A DNA stretch of 64,000 nt from assembly GCA_026874595.1 (NCBI GenBank), contig CM049322.1, forward strand, positions 1,535,900 to 1,599,899, given 5' to 3'. Made by a program: the position numbers and the translations under genes. How positions within the stretch are numbered: the first letter of the stretch is position 1; every line of letters starts with the position of its first letter. The stretch is from Sipunculus nudus (taxonomy: Eukaryota; Annelida; Sipuncula; Golfingiida; Sipunculidae). Shown one piece after another: positions 24,806 to 38,348 of the stretch. The notes below the pieces were generated by a model. That model had not been told where the DNA came from and did not search any database. It saw only the letters and a program-made list of their open reading frames with translations.

Positions 24806-26314
24806 ATGGTCGGAAAACGCATTTATGGAGACATAGTTCCTTTGCTTACACTTTGATTACGCTTTGCTTATGCTTTGCTTACGGTGAAAACACCAAAGAA
24901 CTCAAGCATTTTTCTGCAAATACAGACAAGTATGAACCATAGGGACACAGCCTGGTTCCCTGGCTACACAATAGTGCCCTGTTAGTCATCATGAATCTAA
25001 AAATTAAGGGTCAAACCGTTCCATCTAAATCAGAAATTGATAATACTATAAAATTAAAAAAAGTGATAATATCGGGATTAGGGACCCATTCTTCTTTTTT
25101 ACCTGAATTGATCAACAGTTATGTTCCAAATTCGACATAGAAAGACTCTTGGAGAGCCTAATAATATATTATATCTTCAGAATATGGTTGCAAATCGCCT
25201 TTATGGAGACATAGTTCCTTTGCTTACATTTTGCTTACGCTTTGCTTATGCTTTGCTTACGAAGAAAACACCACCGATTTTAAGCATTATTCTACAAATA
25301 CTCACAAATACTACCCATAGGGACACAGATTGGTTCACTGGCTACATAATAATACCTGTTAGTGGTCAGTACTCTAAATATTAGGGGTCAAATCGTACAA
25401 TCAAAATCAGAAATAGCTATTACTTCTCAATTCTAAAAGTGATATAATCTAATTTAGGGACCCATTTTTCTCTTTTAACCTCAATAATCAAAAGTTTTTT
25501 TACCATATTCGCATAAATAGACTGCTGGGAAGTCTAACATTATATTATTTCTTCGGAAAATGGTCGGAAAACGCATTTATGGAGACATAGTTCCTTTGCT
25601 TACACTTTGCTTACGCTTTGCTTATGCTTTGCTTACGGTGAAAACACCAAAGAACTCAAGCATTTTTCTGCAAATACAGACAAGTATGAACCATAGGGAC
25701 ACAGCCTGGTTCCGTGGCTACACAATAGTGCCTGTTAGTCATCATGAATCTAAAAATTAAGGGTCAAACCGTTACATCTAAATCAGAAATAGATAATACT
25801 ATAAATTTCAAAAAAAGTGATAATATCGGGATTAGATACCCATTTTTCTTTTTTACCTGAATTGATCAACAGTTATGTTCCAAATTCGACATAAATAGAC
25901 TCTTGGAGAGCCTAATATTATATTTTATCTTCAGAATATGGTTGCAAATCGCCTTTATGGAGACATAGTTCCGTTGCTTACATTTTGCTTACGCTTTGCT
26001 TATGCTTTGCTTACGAAGAAAACACCACAGAATTTAAACATTTCTCTACAAATACTCACAAATACTACCCATAGGGACACTGACTGGTTCACTGGCTACA
26101 CGATTATACCTGTTGGTGGACAGTACTCTAAATATTAGGGGTCAAATCGTACAATCAAAATCAGAAATAGCTATTACTTCTCAATTCTAAAAGTGATATA
26201 ATCTAGTTTAGGGACCCATTTTTCTCTTTTAACCTCAATAATCAAAAGTTTTTTTACCATATTCGACATAAATAGACTGCTGGGAAGTCTAACATTATAT
26301 AATTTCTTCGGAAA
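24806..26314 (+). repeat. Linking segment B2-A1-B2-A2
   Basis: Monomer starts are 24806, 25184, 25560 and 25938. Monomer 24806 has TTTGATTACG in the 11-bp region and an extra C in GTGCCCTG near 24975. The tail before 25184 has ACATAGAAAGAC, shared with 32644 and the mega-duplicates. The segment matches 32330-33837 at about a 7,523-bp offset. Confidence 0.85.
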
Positions 26315-29300
26315 ATGGTCGGAAAACGCATTTATGGAGACATAGTTCCTTTGTTTACACCTTGCTTACGCTTTGCTTATGCTTTGCTTATGGTGAAAAC
26401 ACCAAAGAACTCAAGCATTTTTCTGCAAATACAGACAAGTATGAACCATAGGGACACAGCCTGGTTCCCTGGCTACACAGTAGTGCCTGTTAGTCATCAT
26501 GAATCTAAAAATAAAGGGTCAAACCGTTCTATCTAAATCAGAAATAGATAATACTATAAATTTCAAAAAAGTGATAATATCGGGATTAGATACCCATTTT
26601 TCTTTTTTACCTGAATTGATCAACAGTTATGTTCCAAATTCGACATAAATAGACTCTTGGAGAGCCTAATATTATATTTTATCTTCAGAATATGGTTGCA
26701 AATCGCCTTTATGGAGACATAATTCCTTTGCTTACATTTTGCTTACGCTTTGCTTATGCTTTGCTTACGAAGAAAACACCACCGATTTTAAGCATTTTTC
26801 TACAAATACTCACAAATACTACCCATAGGGACACTGACTGGTTCACTGGCTACACGAAAATACCTGTTAGTGTTCAGTACTCTAAATATTAGGGATCAAA
26901 TCGTACAATCAAAATCAGAAATAGCTATTACTTCTCAATTCTAAAAGTGATATAATCTAATTTAGGGACCCATTTTTCTCTTTTAACCTCAATATTCAAA
27001 AGTTTTTATACCATATTCGACATAAATAGACTGCTGGGAAGTCTAACATTATATTATTTCTTCGGAAAATGGTCGAAAAACGCATTTATGGAGAAATAGT
27101 TCCTTTGCTTACACTTTGCTTACGCTTTGATTATGCTTTTCTTACGGTGAAAACACCAAAGATCTCAAGCAATTTTTTTGAAATACAGACAAGTATGAAC
27201 CATAGGGACACAGCCTGGTTCCCTGGCTACACAATAGTGCCTGTAAGTCATCATGAATCTAAAAATTAAGGGTCAAACCGTTCTAACTAAATCAGAAATA
27301 GATAATACTATTAATTTCAAAAAGTGATAATATCGAGTTTAGGGAGCCATTTTTCTTTTTTACCTGAAGTGATCAACAGTTATGTTCCTTCGACATAGAT
27401 AGACTCTTGGAGAGCCTAATATTATATTATATCTGCAGAATATGGTTGCAAATCGCCTTTATGGAGACATAGTTCCGTTGCTTACATTTTACTTACGCTT
27501 TGCTTATGCTTTGCTTACGAAGAAAACACCACCGATTTTAAGCATTATTCTACAAATACTCACAAATACTACCCATAGGGACACAGATTGGTTCACTGGC
27601 TACATAATAATACCTGTTAGTGGTCAGTACTCTAAATATTAGGGGTCAAATCGTACAATCAAAATCAGAAATAGCTATTACTTCTCAATTCTAAAAGTGA
27701 TATAATCTAATTTAGGGACCCATTTTTCTCTTTTAACCTCAATAATCAAAAGTTTTTTTTACCATATTCGACATAAATAGACTGCTGGGAAGTCTAACAT
27801 TATATTATTTCTTCGGAAAATGGTCGGAAACGCATTTATGGAGACATAGTTCCTTTGCTTACACTTTGCTTACGCTTTGCTTATGCTTTGCTTACGGTGA
27901 AAACACCAAAGAACTCAAGCATTTTTCTGCAAATACAGACAAGTATGAACCATACGGACACAGCCTGGTTCCGTGGCTACACAATAGTGCCTGTTAGTCA
28001 TCATGAATCTAAAAATTAAGGGTCAAACCGTTCCATCTAAATCAGAAATAGATAATACTATAAATTTCAAAAAAGTGATAATATCGGGATTAGATACCCA
28101 TTTTTCTTTTTTACCTGAATTGATCAACAGTTATGTTCCAAATTCGACATAAATAGACTCTTGGAGAGCCTAATATTATATTTTATCTTCAGAATATGGT
28201 TGCAAATCGCCTTTATGGAGACATAGTTCCGTTGCTTACATTTTGCTTACGCTTTGCTTATGCTTTGCTTACGAAGAAAACACCACAGAATTTAAACATT
28301 TCTCTACAAATACTCACAAATACTACCCATAGGGACACTGACTGGTTCACTGGCTACACGATTATACCTGTTGGTGGACAGTACTCTAAATATTAGGGGT
28401 CAAATCGTATAATCAAAATCAGAAATAGCTATTACTTCTCAATTCTAAAAGTGATATAATCTAGTTTAGGGACCCATTTTTCTCTTTTAACCTCAATAAT
28501 CAAAAGTTTTTTACCATATTCGACATAAATAGACTGCTGGGAAGTCTAACATTATATAATTTCTTCGGAAAATGGTCGGAAAACGCATTTATGGAGACAT
28601 AGTTCCTTTGTTTACACCTTGCTTACGCTTTGCTTATGCTTTGCTTATGGTGAAAACACCAAAGAACTCAAGCATTTTTCTGCAAATACAGACAAGTATG
28701 AACCATAGGGACACAGCCTGGTTCCCTGGCTACACAATAGTGCCTGTTAGTCATCATGATTCTAAAAATTAAGGGTCAAACCGTTCTATCTAAATCAGAA
28801 AAAGATAATACTATAAATTTTAAAAAAGTGATAATATCGGGATTAGATACCCATTTTTCTTTTTTACCTGAATTGATCAACAGTTATGTTCCAAATTCGA
28901 CATAAATAGACTCTTGGAGAGCCTAATATTATATTATATCTTCAGAATATGGTTGCAAATCGCCTTTATGGAGACATAGTTCCTTTGCTTACATTTTGCT
29001 TACGCTTTGCTTATGCTTTGCTTACGAAGAAAACACCACCGATTTTAAGCATTATTCTACAAATACTCACAAATACTACCCATAGGGACACAGACTGGTT
29101 CACTGGCTACATAATAATACCTGTTAGTGGTCAGTACTCTAAATATTAGGGGTCAAATCGTACAATCAAAATCAGAAATAGCTATTACTTCTCCATTTCT
29201 AAAAGTGATATAATCTAATTTAGGGACCCATTTTTCTCTTTTAACCTCAATAATCAAAAGTTTTTTACCATATTCGACATAAATAGACTGCTGGGAAGTC

Positions 29301-32300
29301 TAACATTATATTATTTCTTCGGAAAATGGTCGCAAAACGCACTTATGGAGACATAGTTCCTTTGCTTACACTTTGCTTAAGCTTTGCTTATGCTTTTATT
29401 ACGGTGAAAACACCAAAGAACTCAAGCAATTTTTTGGAAATACAGACAAGTATGAACCATAGGGACACAGCCTGGTTCCCTGGCTACACAATAGTGCCTG
29501 TTAGTCATCACAAATCTAAAAATTAAGGGTCAAACCGTTCTATCTAATTCAGAAATAGATAATACTATTAATTTCAAAAAGTGATAATATTGAGTTTAGG
29601 TAGCCATTTTTCTTTTTTACCTCAATTGTTCAACAGTTATGTTCCTTGACATAGATAGACTCTTGGAGAGCCTAATATTATATTATATCTTCAGAATATG
29701 GTTGCAAATCGCCTTTATGGAGACATAGTTCCTTTGCTTACATTTTGCTTACGCTTTGCTTATGCTTTGCTTACGAAGAAAATACCACCGATTTTAAGCA
29801 TTATTCTACAAATACTCACAAATACTACCCTTAGGGACACAGACTGTTTCACTGGCTACATAATAATACCTGTTAGTGGTCAGTACTCTAAATATTTAGG
29901 GTCAAATCGTACAATCAAAATCAGAAATAGCTATTACTTCTCAATTCTAAAAGTGATATAGTCTAATTTAGGGACCCATTTTTCTCTTTTAACCTCAATA
30001 ATCAAAAGTTTTTATACCATATTCGACATAAATAGACTGCTGGGAAGTCTAACATTATATTATTTCTTCGGAAAATGGTCGGAAAACGCATTTATGGAGA
30101 CATAGTTCCTTTGCTTACACTTTGCTTACGCTTTGCTTATGCTTTTCTTACGGTGAAAACACCAAAGAACCCAAGCAATTTTTTTTAAATACAGACAAGT
30201 ATGAACCATAGGGACACAGCCTGGTTCCCTGGCTACACAATACTGCCTGTTAGTCATCATGAATCTAAAAATTAAGGGTCAAACCGTTCTAACTAAATCA
30301 GAAATAGATAATACTATTAATTTCAAAAAGTGATAATATCGAGTTTAGGGAGCCATTTTTCTTTTTTACTTGAATTGATCAACAGTTATGTTCCTTCGAC
30401 ATAGATAGACTCTTGGAGAGCCTAATATTATATTATATCTGCAGAATATGGTTGCAAATCGCCTTTATGGAGACATAGTTCCGTTGCTTACATTTTGCTT
30501 ACGCTTTGCTTATGCTTTGTTTACGAAGAAAACACCTCAGAATTTAAACATTTCTCTACAAATACTCACAAATACTACCCATAGGGACACTGACTGGTTC
30601 ACTGGCTACACGATTATACCTGTTGGTGGTCAGTACTCTAAATATTAGGGGTCAAATCGTACAATCAAAATCAGAAATAGCTATTACTTCTCAATTCTAA
30701 AAGTGATATAATCTAGTTTAGGGACCCATTTTTCTCTTTTAACCTCCATAATCAAAAGTTTTTTTACCATATTCGACATAAATAGACTGCTGGGAAGTCT
30801 AACATTATATAATTTCTTCGGAAAATGGTCGGAAAACGCATTTATGGAGACATAGTTCCTTTGTTTACACCTTGCTTACGCTTTGCTTATGCTTTGCTTA
30901 TGGTGAAAACACCAAAGAACTCAAGCATTTTTCTGCAAATACAGACAAGTATGAACCATAGGGACACAGCCTGGTTCCCTGGCTACACAATAGTGCCTGT
31001 TAGTCATCATGAATCTAAAAATTAAGGGTCAAACCGTTCTATCTAAATCAGAAATAGATAATACTATAAATTTCAAAAAAGTGATAATATCGGGATTAGA
31101 TACCCATTTTTCTTTTTTACCTGAATTGATCAACAGTTATGTTCCAAATTCGACATAAATAGACTCTTGGAGAGCCTAATATTATATTTTATCTTCAGAA
31201 TATGGTTGCAAATCGCCTTTATGGAGACACAGTTCCGTTGCTTACATTTTGCTTACGATTTGCTTATGCTTTGCTTACGAAGAAAACACCACAGATTTTA
31301 AGCATTTTTCTACAAACACTCACAAATACTACCCATAGGGACACTGACTGGTTCACTGGCTACACGAAAATACCTGTTAGTGGTCAGTACTCTAAATATT
31401 AGGGGTCAAATCGTACAATCAAAATCAGAAATAGCTATTACTTCTCAATTCTAAAAGTGATATAATCTAATTTAGGGACCCATTTTTCTCTTTTAACCTC
31501 AACAATCAAAAGTTTTTATACCATATTCGACATAAATAGACTGCTGGGAAGTCTAACATTATATTATTTCTTCGGAAAATGGTCGGAAAACGCATTTATG
31601 GAGACATAGTTCCTTTGCATACACTTTGCTTACGCTTTGCTTATGCTTTTATTACGGTGAAAACACCAAAGAACTCAAGCAATTTTTTGGAAATACAGAC
31701 AAGTATGAACCATAGGGACACAGCCTGGTTCCCTGGCTACACAATAGTGCCTGTTAGTCATCACGAATCTAAAAATTAAGGGTCAAACCGTTCTATCTAA
31801 ATCAGAAATAGATAATACTATTAATTTCAAAAAGTGATAATATTGAGTTTAGGGAGCCATTTTTCTTTTTTACCTCAAGTGATCAACAGTTATGTTCCTT
31901 CGACATAGATAGACTCTTGGAGAGCCTAATTTTATATTATATCTTCAGAATATGGTTGCAAATCGCCTTTATGGAGACATAGTTCCTTTGCTTACATTTT
32001 GCTTACGCTTTGCTTATGCTTTGCTTACGAAGAAAACACCACCGATTTTAAGCATTATTCTACAAATACTCACAAATACTACCCATAGGGACACAGACTG
32101 GTTCACTGGCTACATAATAATACCTGTTAGTGGTCAGTACTCTAAATATTAGGGGTCAAATCGTACAATCAAAATCAGAAATAGCTATTACTTCTGCATT
32201 TCTAAAAGTGATATAATCTAATTTAGGGACCCATTTTTCTCTTTTAACCTCAATAATCAAAAGTTTTGTTACCATATTCGACATAAATAGACTGCTGGGA

Positions 32301-33837
32301 AGTCTAACATTATATTATTTCTTCGGAAAATGGTCGGAAAACGCATTTATGGAGACATAGTTCCTTTGCTTACACTTTGCTTACGCTTTGCTTATGCTTT
32401 GCTTACGGTGAAAACACCAAAGAACTCAAGCATTTTTCTGCAAATACAGACAAGTATGAACCATAGGGACACAGCCTGGTTCCCTGGCTACACAATAGTG
32501 CCTGTTAGTCATCATGAATCTAAAAATTAAGGGTCAAACCGTTCCATCTAAATCAGAAATTGATAATACTATAAAATTAAAAAAAGTGATAATATCGGGA
32601 TTAGGGACCCATTCTTCTTTTTTACCTGAATTGATCAACAGTTATGTTCCAAATTCGACATAGAAAGACTCTTGGAGAGCCTAATAATATATTATATCTT
32701 CAGAATATGGTTGCAAATCGCCTTTATGGAGACATAGTTCCTTTGCTTACATTTTGCTTACGCTTTGCTTATGCTTTGCTTACGAAGAAAACACCACCGA
32801 TTTTAAGCATTATTCTACAAATACTCACAAATACTACCCATAGGGACACAGATTGGTTCACTGGCTACATAATAATACCTGTTAGTGGTCAGTACTCTAA
32901 ATATTAGGGGTCAAATCGTACAATCAAAATCAGAAATAGCTATTACTTCTCAATTCTAAAAGTGATATAATCTAATTTAGGGACCCATTTTTCTCTTTTA
33001 ACCTCAATAATCAAAAGTTTTTTTACCATATTCGCATAAATAGACTGCTGGGAAGTCTAACATTATATTATTTCTTCGGAAAATGGTCGGAAAACGCATT
33101 TATGGAGACATAGTTCCTTTGCTTACACTTTGCTTACGCTTTGCTTATGCTTTGCTTACGGTGAAAACACCAAAGAACTCAAGCATTTTTCTGCAAATAC
33201 AGACAAGTATGAACCATAGGGACAGAGCCTGGTTCCGTTGCTACACAATAGTGCCTGTTAGTCATCATGAATCTAAAAATTAAGGGTCAAACCGTTACAT
33301 CTAAATCAGAAATAGATAATACTATAAATTTCAAAAAAAGTGATAATATCGGGATTAGATACCCATTTTTCTTTTTTACCTGAATTGATCAACAGTTATG
33401 TTCCAAATTCGACATAAATAGACTCTTGGAGAGCCTAATATTATATTTTATCTTCAGAATATGGTTGCAAATCGCCTTTATGGAGACATAGTTCCGTTGC
33501 TTACATTTTGCTTACGCTTTGCTTATGCTTTGCTTACGAAGAAAACACCACAGAATTTAAACATTTCTCTACAAATACTCACAAATACTACCCATAGGGA
33601 CACTGACTGGTTCACTGGCTACACGATTATACCTGTTGGTGGACAGTACTCTAAATATTAGGGGTCAAATCGTACAATCAAAATCAGAAATAGCTATTAC
33701 TTCTCAATTCTAAAAGTGATATAATCTAGTTTAGGGACCCATTTTTCTCTTTTAACCTCAATAATCAAAAGTTTTTTTACCATATTCGACATAAATAGAC
33801 TGCTGGGAAGTCTAACATTATATAATTTCTTCGGAAA
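26315..33837 (+). repeat. 20-monomer block, copy 1 (7,523 bp)
   Basis: The order is B1, A3, B3, A1, B2, A2, B1, A1, B4, A6, B6, A2, B1, A4, B5, A1, B2, A1, B2, A2. It is made of a 6-, a 6- and an 8-monomer module, each beginning with B1 (26315, 28572, 30825). The following block repeats the order at 7,523-7,524 bp. Taking flanking agreement into account, the 7.52-kb periodicity holds from about 23.1 kb to 38.5 kb, just over two periods. Monomer 27820 has lost one A in GTCGGAAACGC. Confidence 0.9.
29326..30447 (+). repeat. B4-A6-B6 module, copy 3
   Basis: AAGCTT lies at 29379. The B4 start carries GCACTTATGG, shared only with the mega-duplicate copy at 58294, and A6 ends with GATATAGTCTAA, also shared only with that copy. 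Confidence 0.88.
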
Positions 33838-36800
33838 ATGGTCGGAAAACGCATTTATTGAGACATAGTTCCTTTGTTTACACCTTGCTTACGCTTTGCT
33901 TATGCTTTGCTTATGGTGAAAACACCAAAGAACTCAAGCATTTTTCTGCAAATACAGACAAGTATGAACCATAGGGACACAGCCTGGTTCCCTGGCTACA
34001 CAGTAGTGCCTGTTAGTCATCATGAATCTAAAAATAAAGGGTCAAACCGTTCTATCTAAATCAGAAATAGATAATACTATAAATTTCAAAAAAGTGATAA
34101 TATCGGGATTAGATACCCATTTTTCTTTTTTACCTGAATTGATCAACAGTTATGTTCCAAATTCGACATAAATAGACTCTTGGAGAGCCTAATATTATAT
34201 TTTATCTTCAGAATATGGTTGCAAATCGCCTTTATGGAGACATAATTCCTTTGCTTACATTTTGCTTACGCTTTGCTTATGCTTTGCTTACGAAGAAAAC
34301 ACCACCGATTTTAAGCATTTTTCTACAAATACTCACAAATACTACCCATAGGGACACTGACTGGTTCACTGGCTAGACGAAAATACCTGTTAGTGTTCAG
34401 TACTCTAAATATTAGGGATCAAATTGTACAATCAAAATCAGAAATAGCTATTACTTCTCAATTCTAAAAGTGATATAATCTAATTTAGGGACCCATTTTT
34501 CTCTTTTAACCTCAATATTCAAAAGTTTTTATACCATATTCGACATAAATAGACTGCTGGGAAGTCTAACATTATATTATTTCTTCGGAAAATGGTCGAA
34601 AAACGCATTTATGGAGAAATAGTTCCTTTGCTTACACTTTGCTTACGCTTTGCTTATGCTTTTCTTACGGTGAAAACACCAAAGATCTCAAGCAATTTTT
34701 TTGAAATACAGACAAGTATGAACCATAGGGACACAGCCTGGTTCCCTGGCTACACAATAGTGCCTGTAAGTCATCATGAATCTAAAAATTAAGGGTCAAA
34801 CCGTTCTAACTAAATCAGAAATAGATAATACTATTAATTTCAAAAAGTGATAATATCGAGTTTAGGGAGCCATTTTTCTTTTTTACCTGAAGTGATCAAC
34901 AGTTATGTTCCTTCGACATAGATAGACTCTTGGAGAGCCTAATATTATATTATATCTGCAGAATATGGTTGCAAATCGCCTTTATGGAGACATAGTTCCG
35001 TTGCTTACATTTTGCTTACGCTTTGCTTATGCTTTGCTTACGAAGAAAACACCACCGATTTTAAGCATTATTCTACAAATACTCACAAATACTACCCATA
35101 GGGACACAGATTGGTTCACTGGCTACATAATAATACCTGTTAGTGGTCAGTACTCTAAATATTAGGGGTCAAATCGTACAATCAAAATCAGAAATAGCTA
35201 TTACTTCTCAATTCTAAAAGTGATATAATCTAATTTAGGGACCCATTTTTCTCTTTTAACCTCAATAATCAAAAGTTTTTTTTACCATATTCGACATAAA
35301 TAGACTGCTGGGAAGTCTAACATTATATTATTTCTTCGGAAAATGGTCGGGAAACGCATTTATGGAGACATAGTTCCTTTGCTTACACTTTGCTTACGCT
35401 TTGCTTATGCTTTGCTTACGGTGAAAACACCAAAGAACTCAAGCATTTTTCTGCAAATAAAGACAAGTATGAACCATACGGACACAGCCTGGTTCCGTGG
35501 CTACACAATAGTGCCTGTTAGTCATCATGAATCTAAAAATTAAGGGTCAAACCGTTCCATCTAAATCAGAAATAGATAATACTATAAATTTCAAAAAAGT
35601 GATAATATCGGGATTAGATACCCATTTTTCTTTTTTACCTGAATTGATCAACAGTTATGTTCCAAATTCGACATAAATAGACTCTTGGAGAGCCTAATAT
35701 TATATTTTATCTTCAGAATATGGTTGCAAATCGCCTTTATGGAGACATAGTTCCGTTGCTTACATTTTGCTTACGCTTTGCTTATGCTTTGCTTACGAAG
35801 AAAACACCACAGAATTTAAACATTTCTCTACAAATACTCACAAATACTACCCATAGGGACACTGACTGGTTCACTGGCTACACGATTATACCTGTTGGTG
35901 GACAGTACTCTAAATATTAGGGGTCAAATCGTATAATCAAAATCAGAAATAGCTATTACTTCTCAATTCTAAAAGTGATATAATCTAGTTTAGGGACCCA
36001 TTTTTCTCTTTTAACCTCAATAATCAAAAGTTTTTTACCATATTCGACATAAATAGACTGCTGGGAAGTCTAACATTATATAATTTCTTCGGAAAATGGT
36101 CGGAAAACGCATTTATGGAGACATAGTTCCTTTGTTTACACCTTGCTTACGCTTTGCTTATGCTTTGCTTATGGTGAAAACACCAAAGAACTCAAGCATT
36201 TTTCTGCAAATACAGACAAGTATGAACCATAGGGACACAGCCTGGTTCCCTGGCTACACAATAGTGCCTGTTAGTCATCATGATTCTAAAAATAAAGGGT
36301 CAAACCGTTCTATCTAAATCAGAAAAAGATAATACTATAAATTTAAAAAAAGTGATAATATCGGGATTAGATACCCATTTTTCTTTTTTACCTGAATTGA
36401 TCAACAGTTATGTTCCAAATTCGACATAAATAGACTCTTGGAGAGCCTAATATTATATTATATCTTCAGAATATGGTTGCAAATCGCCTTTATGGAGACA
36501 TAGTTCCTTTGCTTACATTTTGCTTACGCTTTGCTTATGCTTTGCTTACGAAGAAAAGACCACCGATTTTAAGCATTATTCTACAAATACTCACAAATAC
36601 TACCCATAGGGACACAGACTGGTTCACTGGCTACATAATAATACCTGTTAGTGGTCAGTACTCTAAATATTAGGGGTCAAATCGTACAATCAAAATCAGA
36701 AATAGCTATTACTTCTCCATTTCTAAAAGTGATATAATCTAATTTAGGGACCCATTTTTCTCTTTTAACCTCAATAATCAAAAGTTTTTTACCATATTCG

Positions 36801-38348
36801 ACATAAATAGACTGCTGGGAAGTCTAACATTATATTATTTCTTCGGAAAATGGTCGCAAAACGCATTTATGGAGACATAGTTCCTTTGCTTACACTTTGC
36901 TTAAGCTTTGCTTATGCTTTTATTACGGTGAAAACACCAAAGAACTCAAGCAATTTTTTGGAAATACAGACAAGTATGAACCATAGGGACACAGCCTGGT
37001 TCCCTGGCTACACAATAGTGCCTGTTAGTCATCACAAATCTAAAAATTAAGGGTCAAACCGTTCTATCTAATTCAGAAATAGATAATACTATTAATTTCA
37101 AAAAGTGATAATATTGAGTTTAGGTAGCCATTTTTCTTTTTTACCTCAATTGTTCAACAGTTATGTTCCTTGACATAGATAGACTCTTGGAGAGCCTAAT
37201 ATTATATTATATCTTCAGAATATGGTTGCAAATCGCCTTTATGGAGACATAGTTCCTTTGCTTACATTTTGCTTACGCTTTGCTTATGCTTTGCTTACGA
37301 AGAAAATACCACCGATTTTAAGCATTATTCTACAAATACTCACAAATACTACCCTTAGGGACACAGACTGTTTCACTGGCTACATAATAATACCTGTTAG
37401 TGGTCAGTACTCTAAATATTTAGGGTCAAATCGTACAATCAAAATCAGAAATAGCTATTACTTCTCAATTCTAAAAGTGATATAATCTAATTTAGGGACC
37501 CATTTTTCTCTTTTAACCTCAATAATCAAAAGTTTTTATACCATATTCGACATAAATAGACTGCTGGGAAGTCTAACATTATATTATTTCTTCGGAAAAT
37601 GGTCGGAAAACGCATTTATGGAGACATAGTTCCTTTGCTTACACTTTGCTTACGCTTTGCTTATGCTTTTCTTACGGTGAAAACACCAAAGAACCCAAGC
37701 AATTTTTTTTAAATACAGACAAGTATGAACCATAGGGACACAGCCTGGTTCCCTGGCTACACAATACTGCCTGTTAGTCATCATGAATCTAAAAATTAAG
37801 GGTCAAACCGTTCTAACTAAATCAGAAATAGATAATACTATTAATTTCAAAAAGTGATAATATCGAGTTTAGGGAGCCATTTTTCTTTTTTACTTGAATT
37901 GATCAACAGTTATGTTCCTTCGACATAGATAGACTCTTGGAGAGCCTAATATTATATTATATCTGCAGAATATGGTTGCAAATCGCCTTTATGGAGACAT
38001 AGTTCCGTTGCTTACATTTTGCTTACGCTTTGCTTATGCTTTGTATACGAAGAAAACACCTCAGAATTTAAACATTTCTCTACAAATACTCACAAATACT
38101 ACCCATAGGGACACTGACTGGTTCACTGGCTACACGATTATACCTGTTGGTGGTCAGTACTCTAAATATTAGGGGTCAAATCGTACAATCAAAATCAGAA
38201 ATAGCTATTACTTCTCAATTCTAAAAGTGATATAATCTAGTTTAGGGACCCATTTTTCTCTTTTAACCTCCATAATCAAAAGTTTTTTTACCATATTCGA
38301 CATAAATAGACTGCTGGGAAGTCTAACATTATATAATTTCTTCGGAAA
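33838..38348 (+). repeat. 20-monomer block, copy 2, cut after 12 monomers
   Basis: The first 12 monomers repeat 26315-30824. The block then passes into mega-unit 2 at 38349. Private marks shared with 62806 onward are ATTTATTGAGAC near 33857 and GGCTAGACG near 34374. Private marks not shared with it are GGACAGAGCC and CCGTTGCT (33225-33242, just before the block). Confidence 0.9.
36850..37971 (+). repeat. B4-A6-B6 module, copy 4
   Basis: AAGCTT lies at 36903. This copy sits in the second, partial 20-mer block. The A2 variant after it has GCTTTGTATACG, where its relatives have GCTTTGTTTACG. Confidence 0.88.

Larger units (their letters stand above)
8629..38348 (+). repeat. Mega-unit 1 (~29.7 kb, 79 monomers)
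   Basis: The monomer order beginning at 8629 starts again at 38349 (offset 29,720 bp). The offset becomes 28,966-28,968 bp after about 12.4 kb, because the second unit lacks one dimer. Variant monomers correspond one to one, for example 15786/44752, 20670/49637, 24806/53773, 27069/56036, 30448/59416 and 33083/62051. The two units meet head to tail, and the exchange point lies between about 38275 and 38534. Confidence 0.92.
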
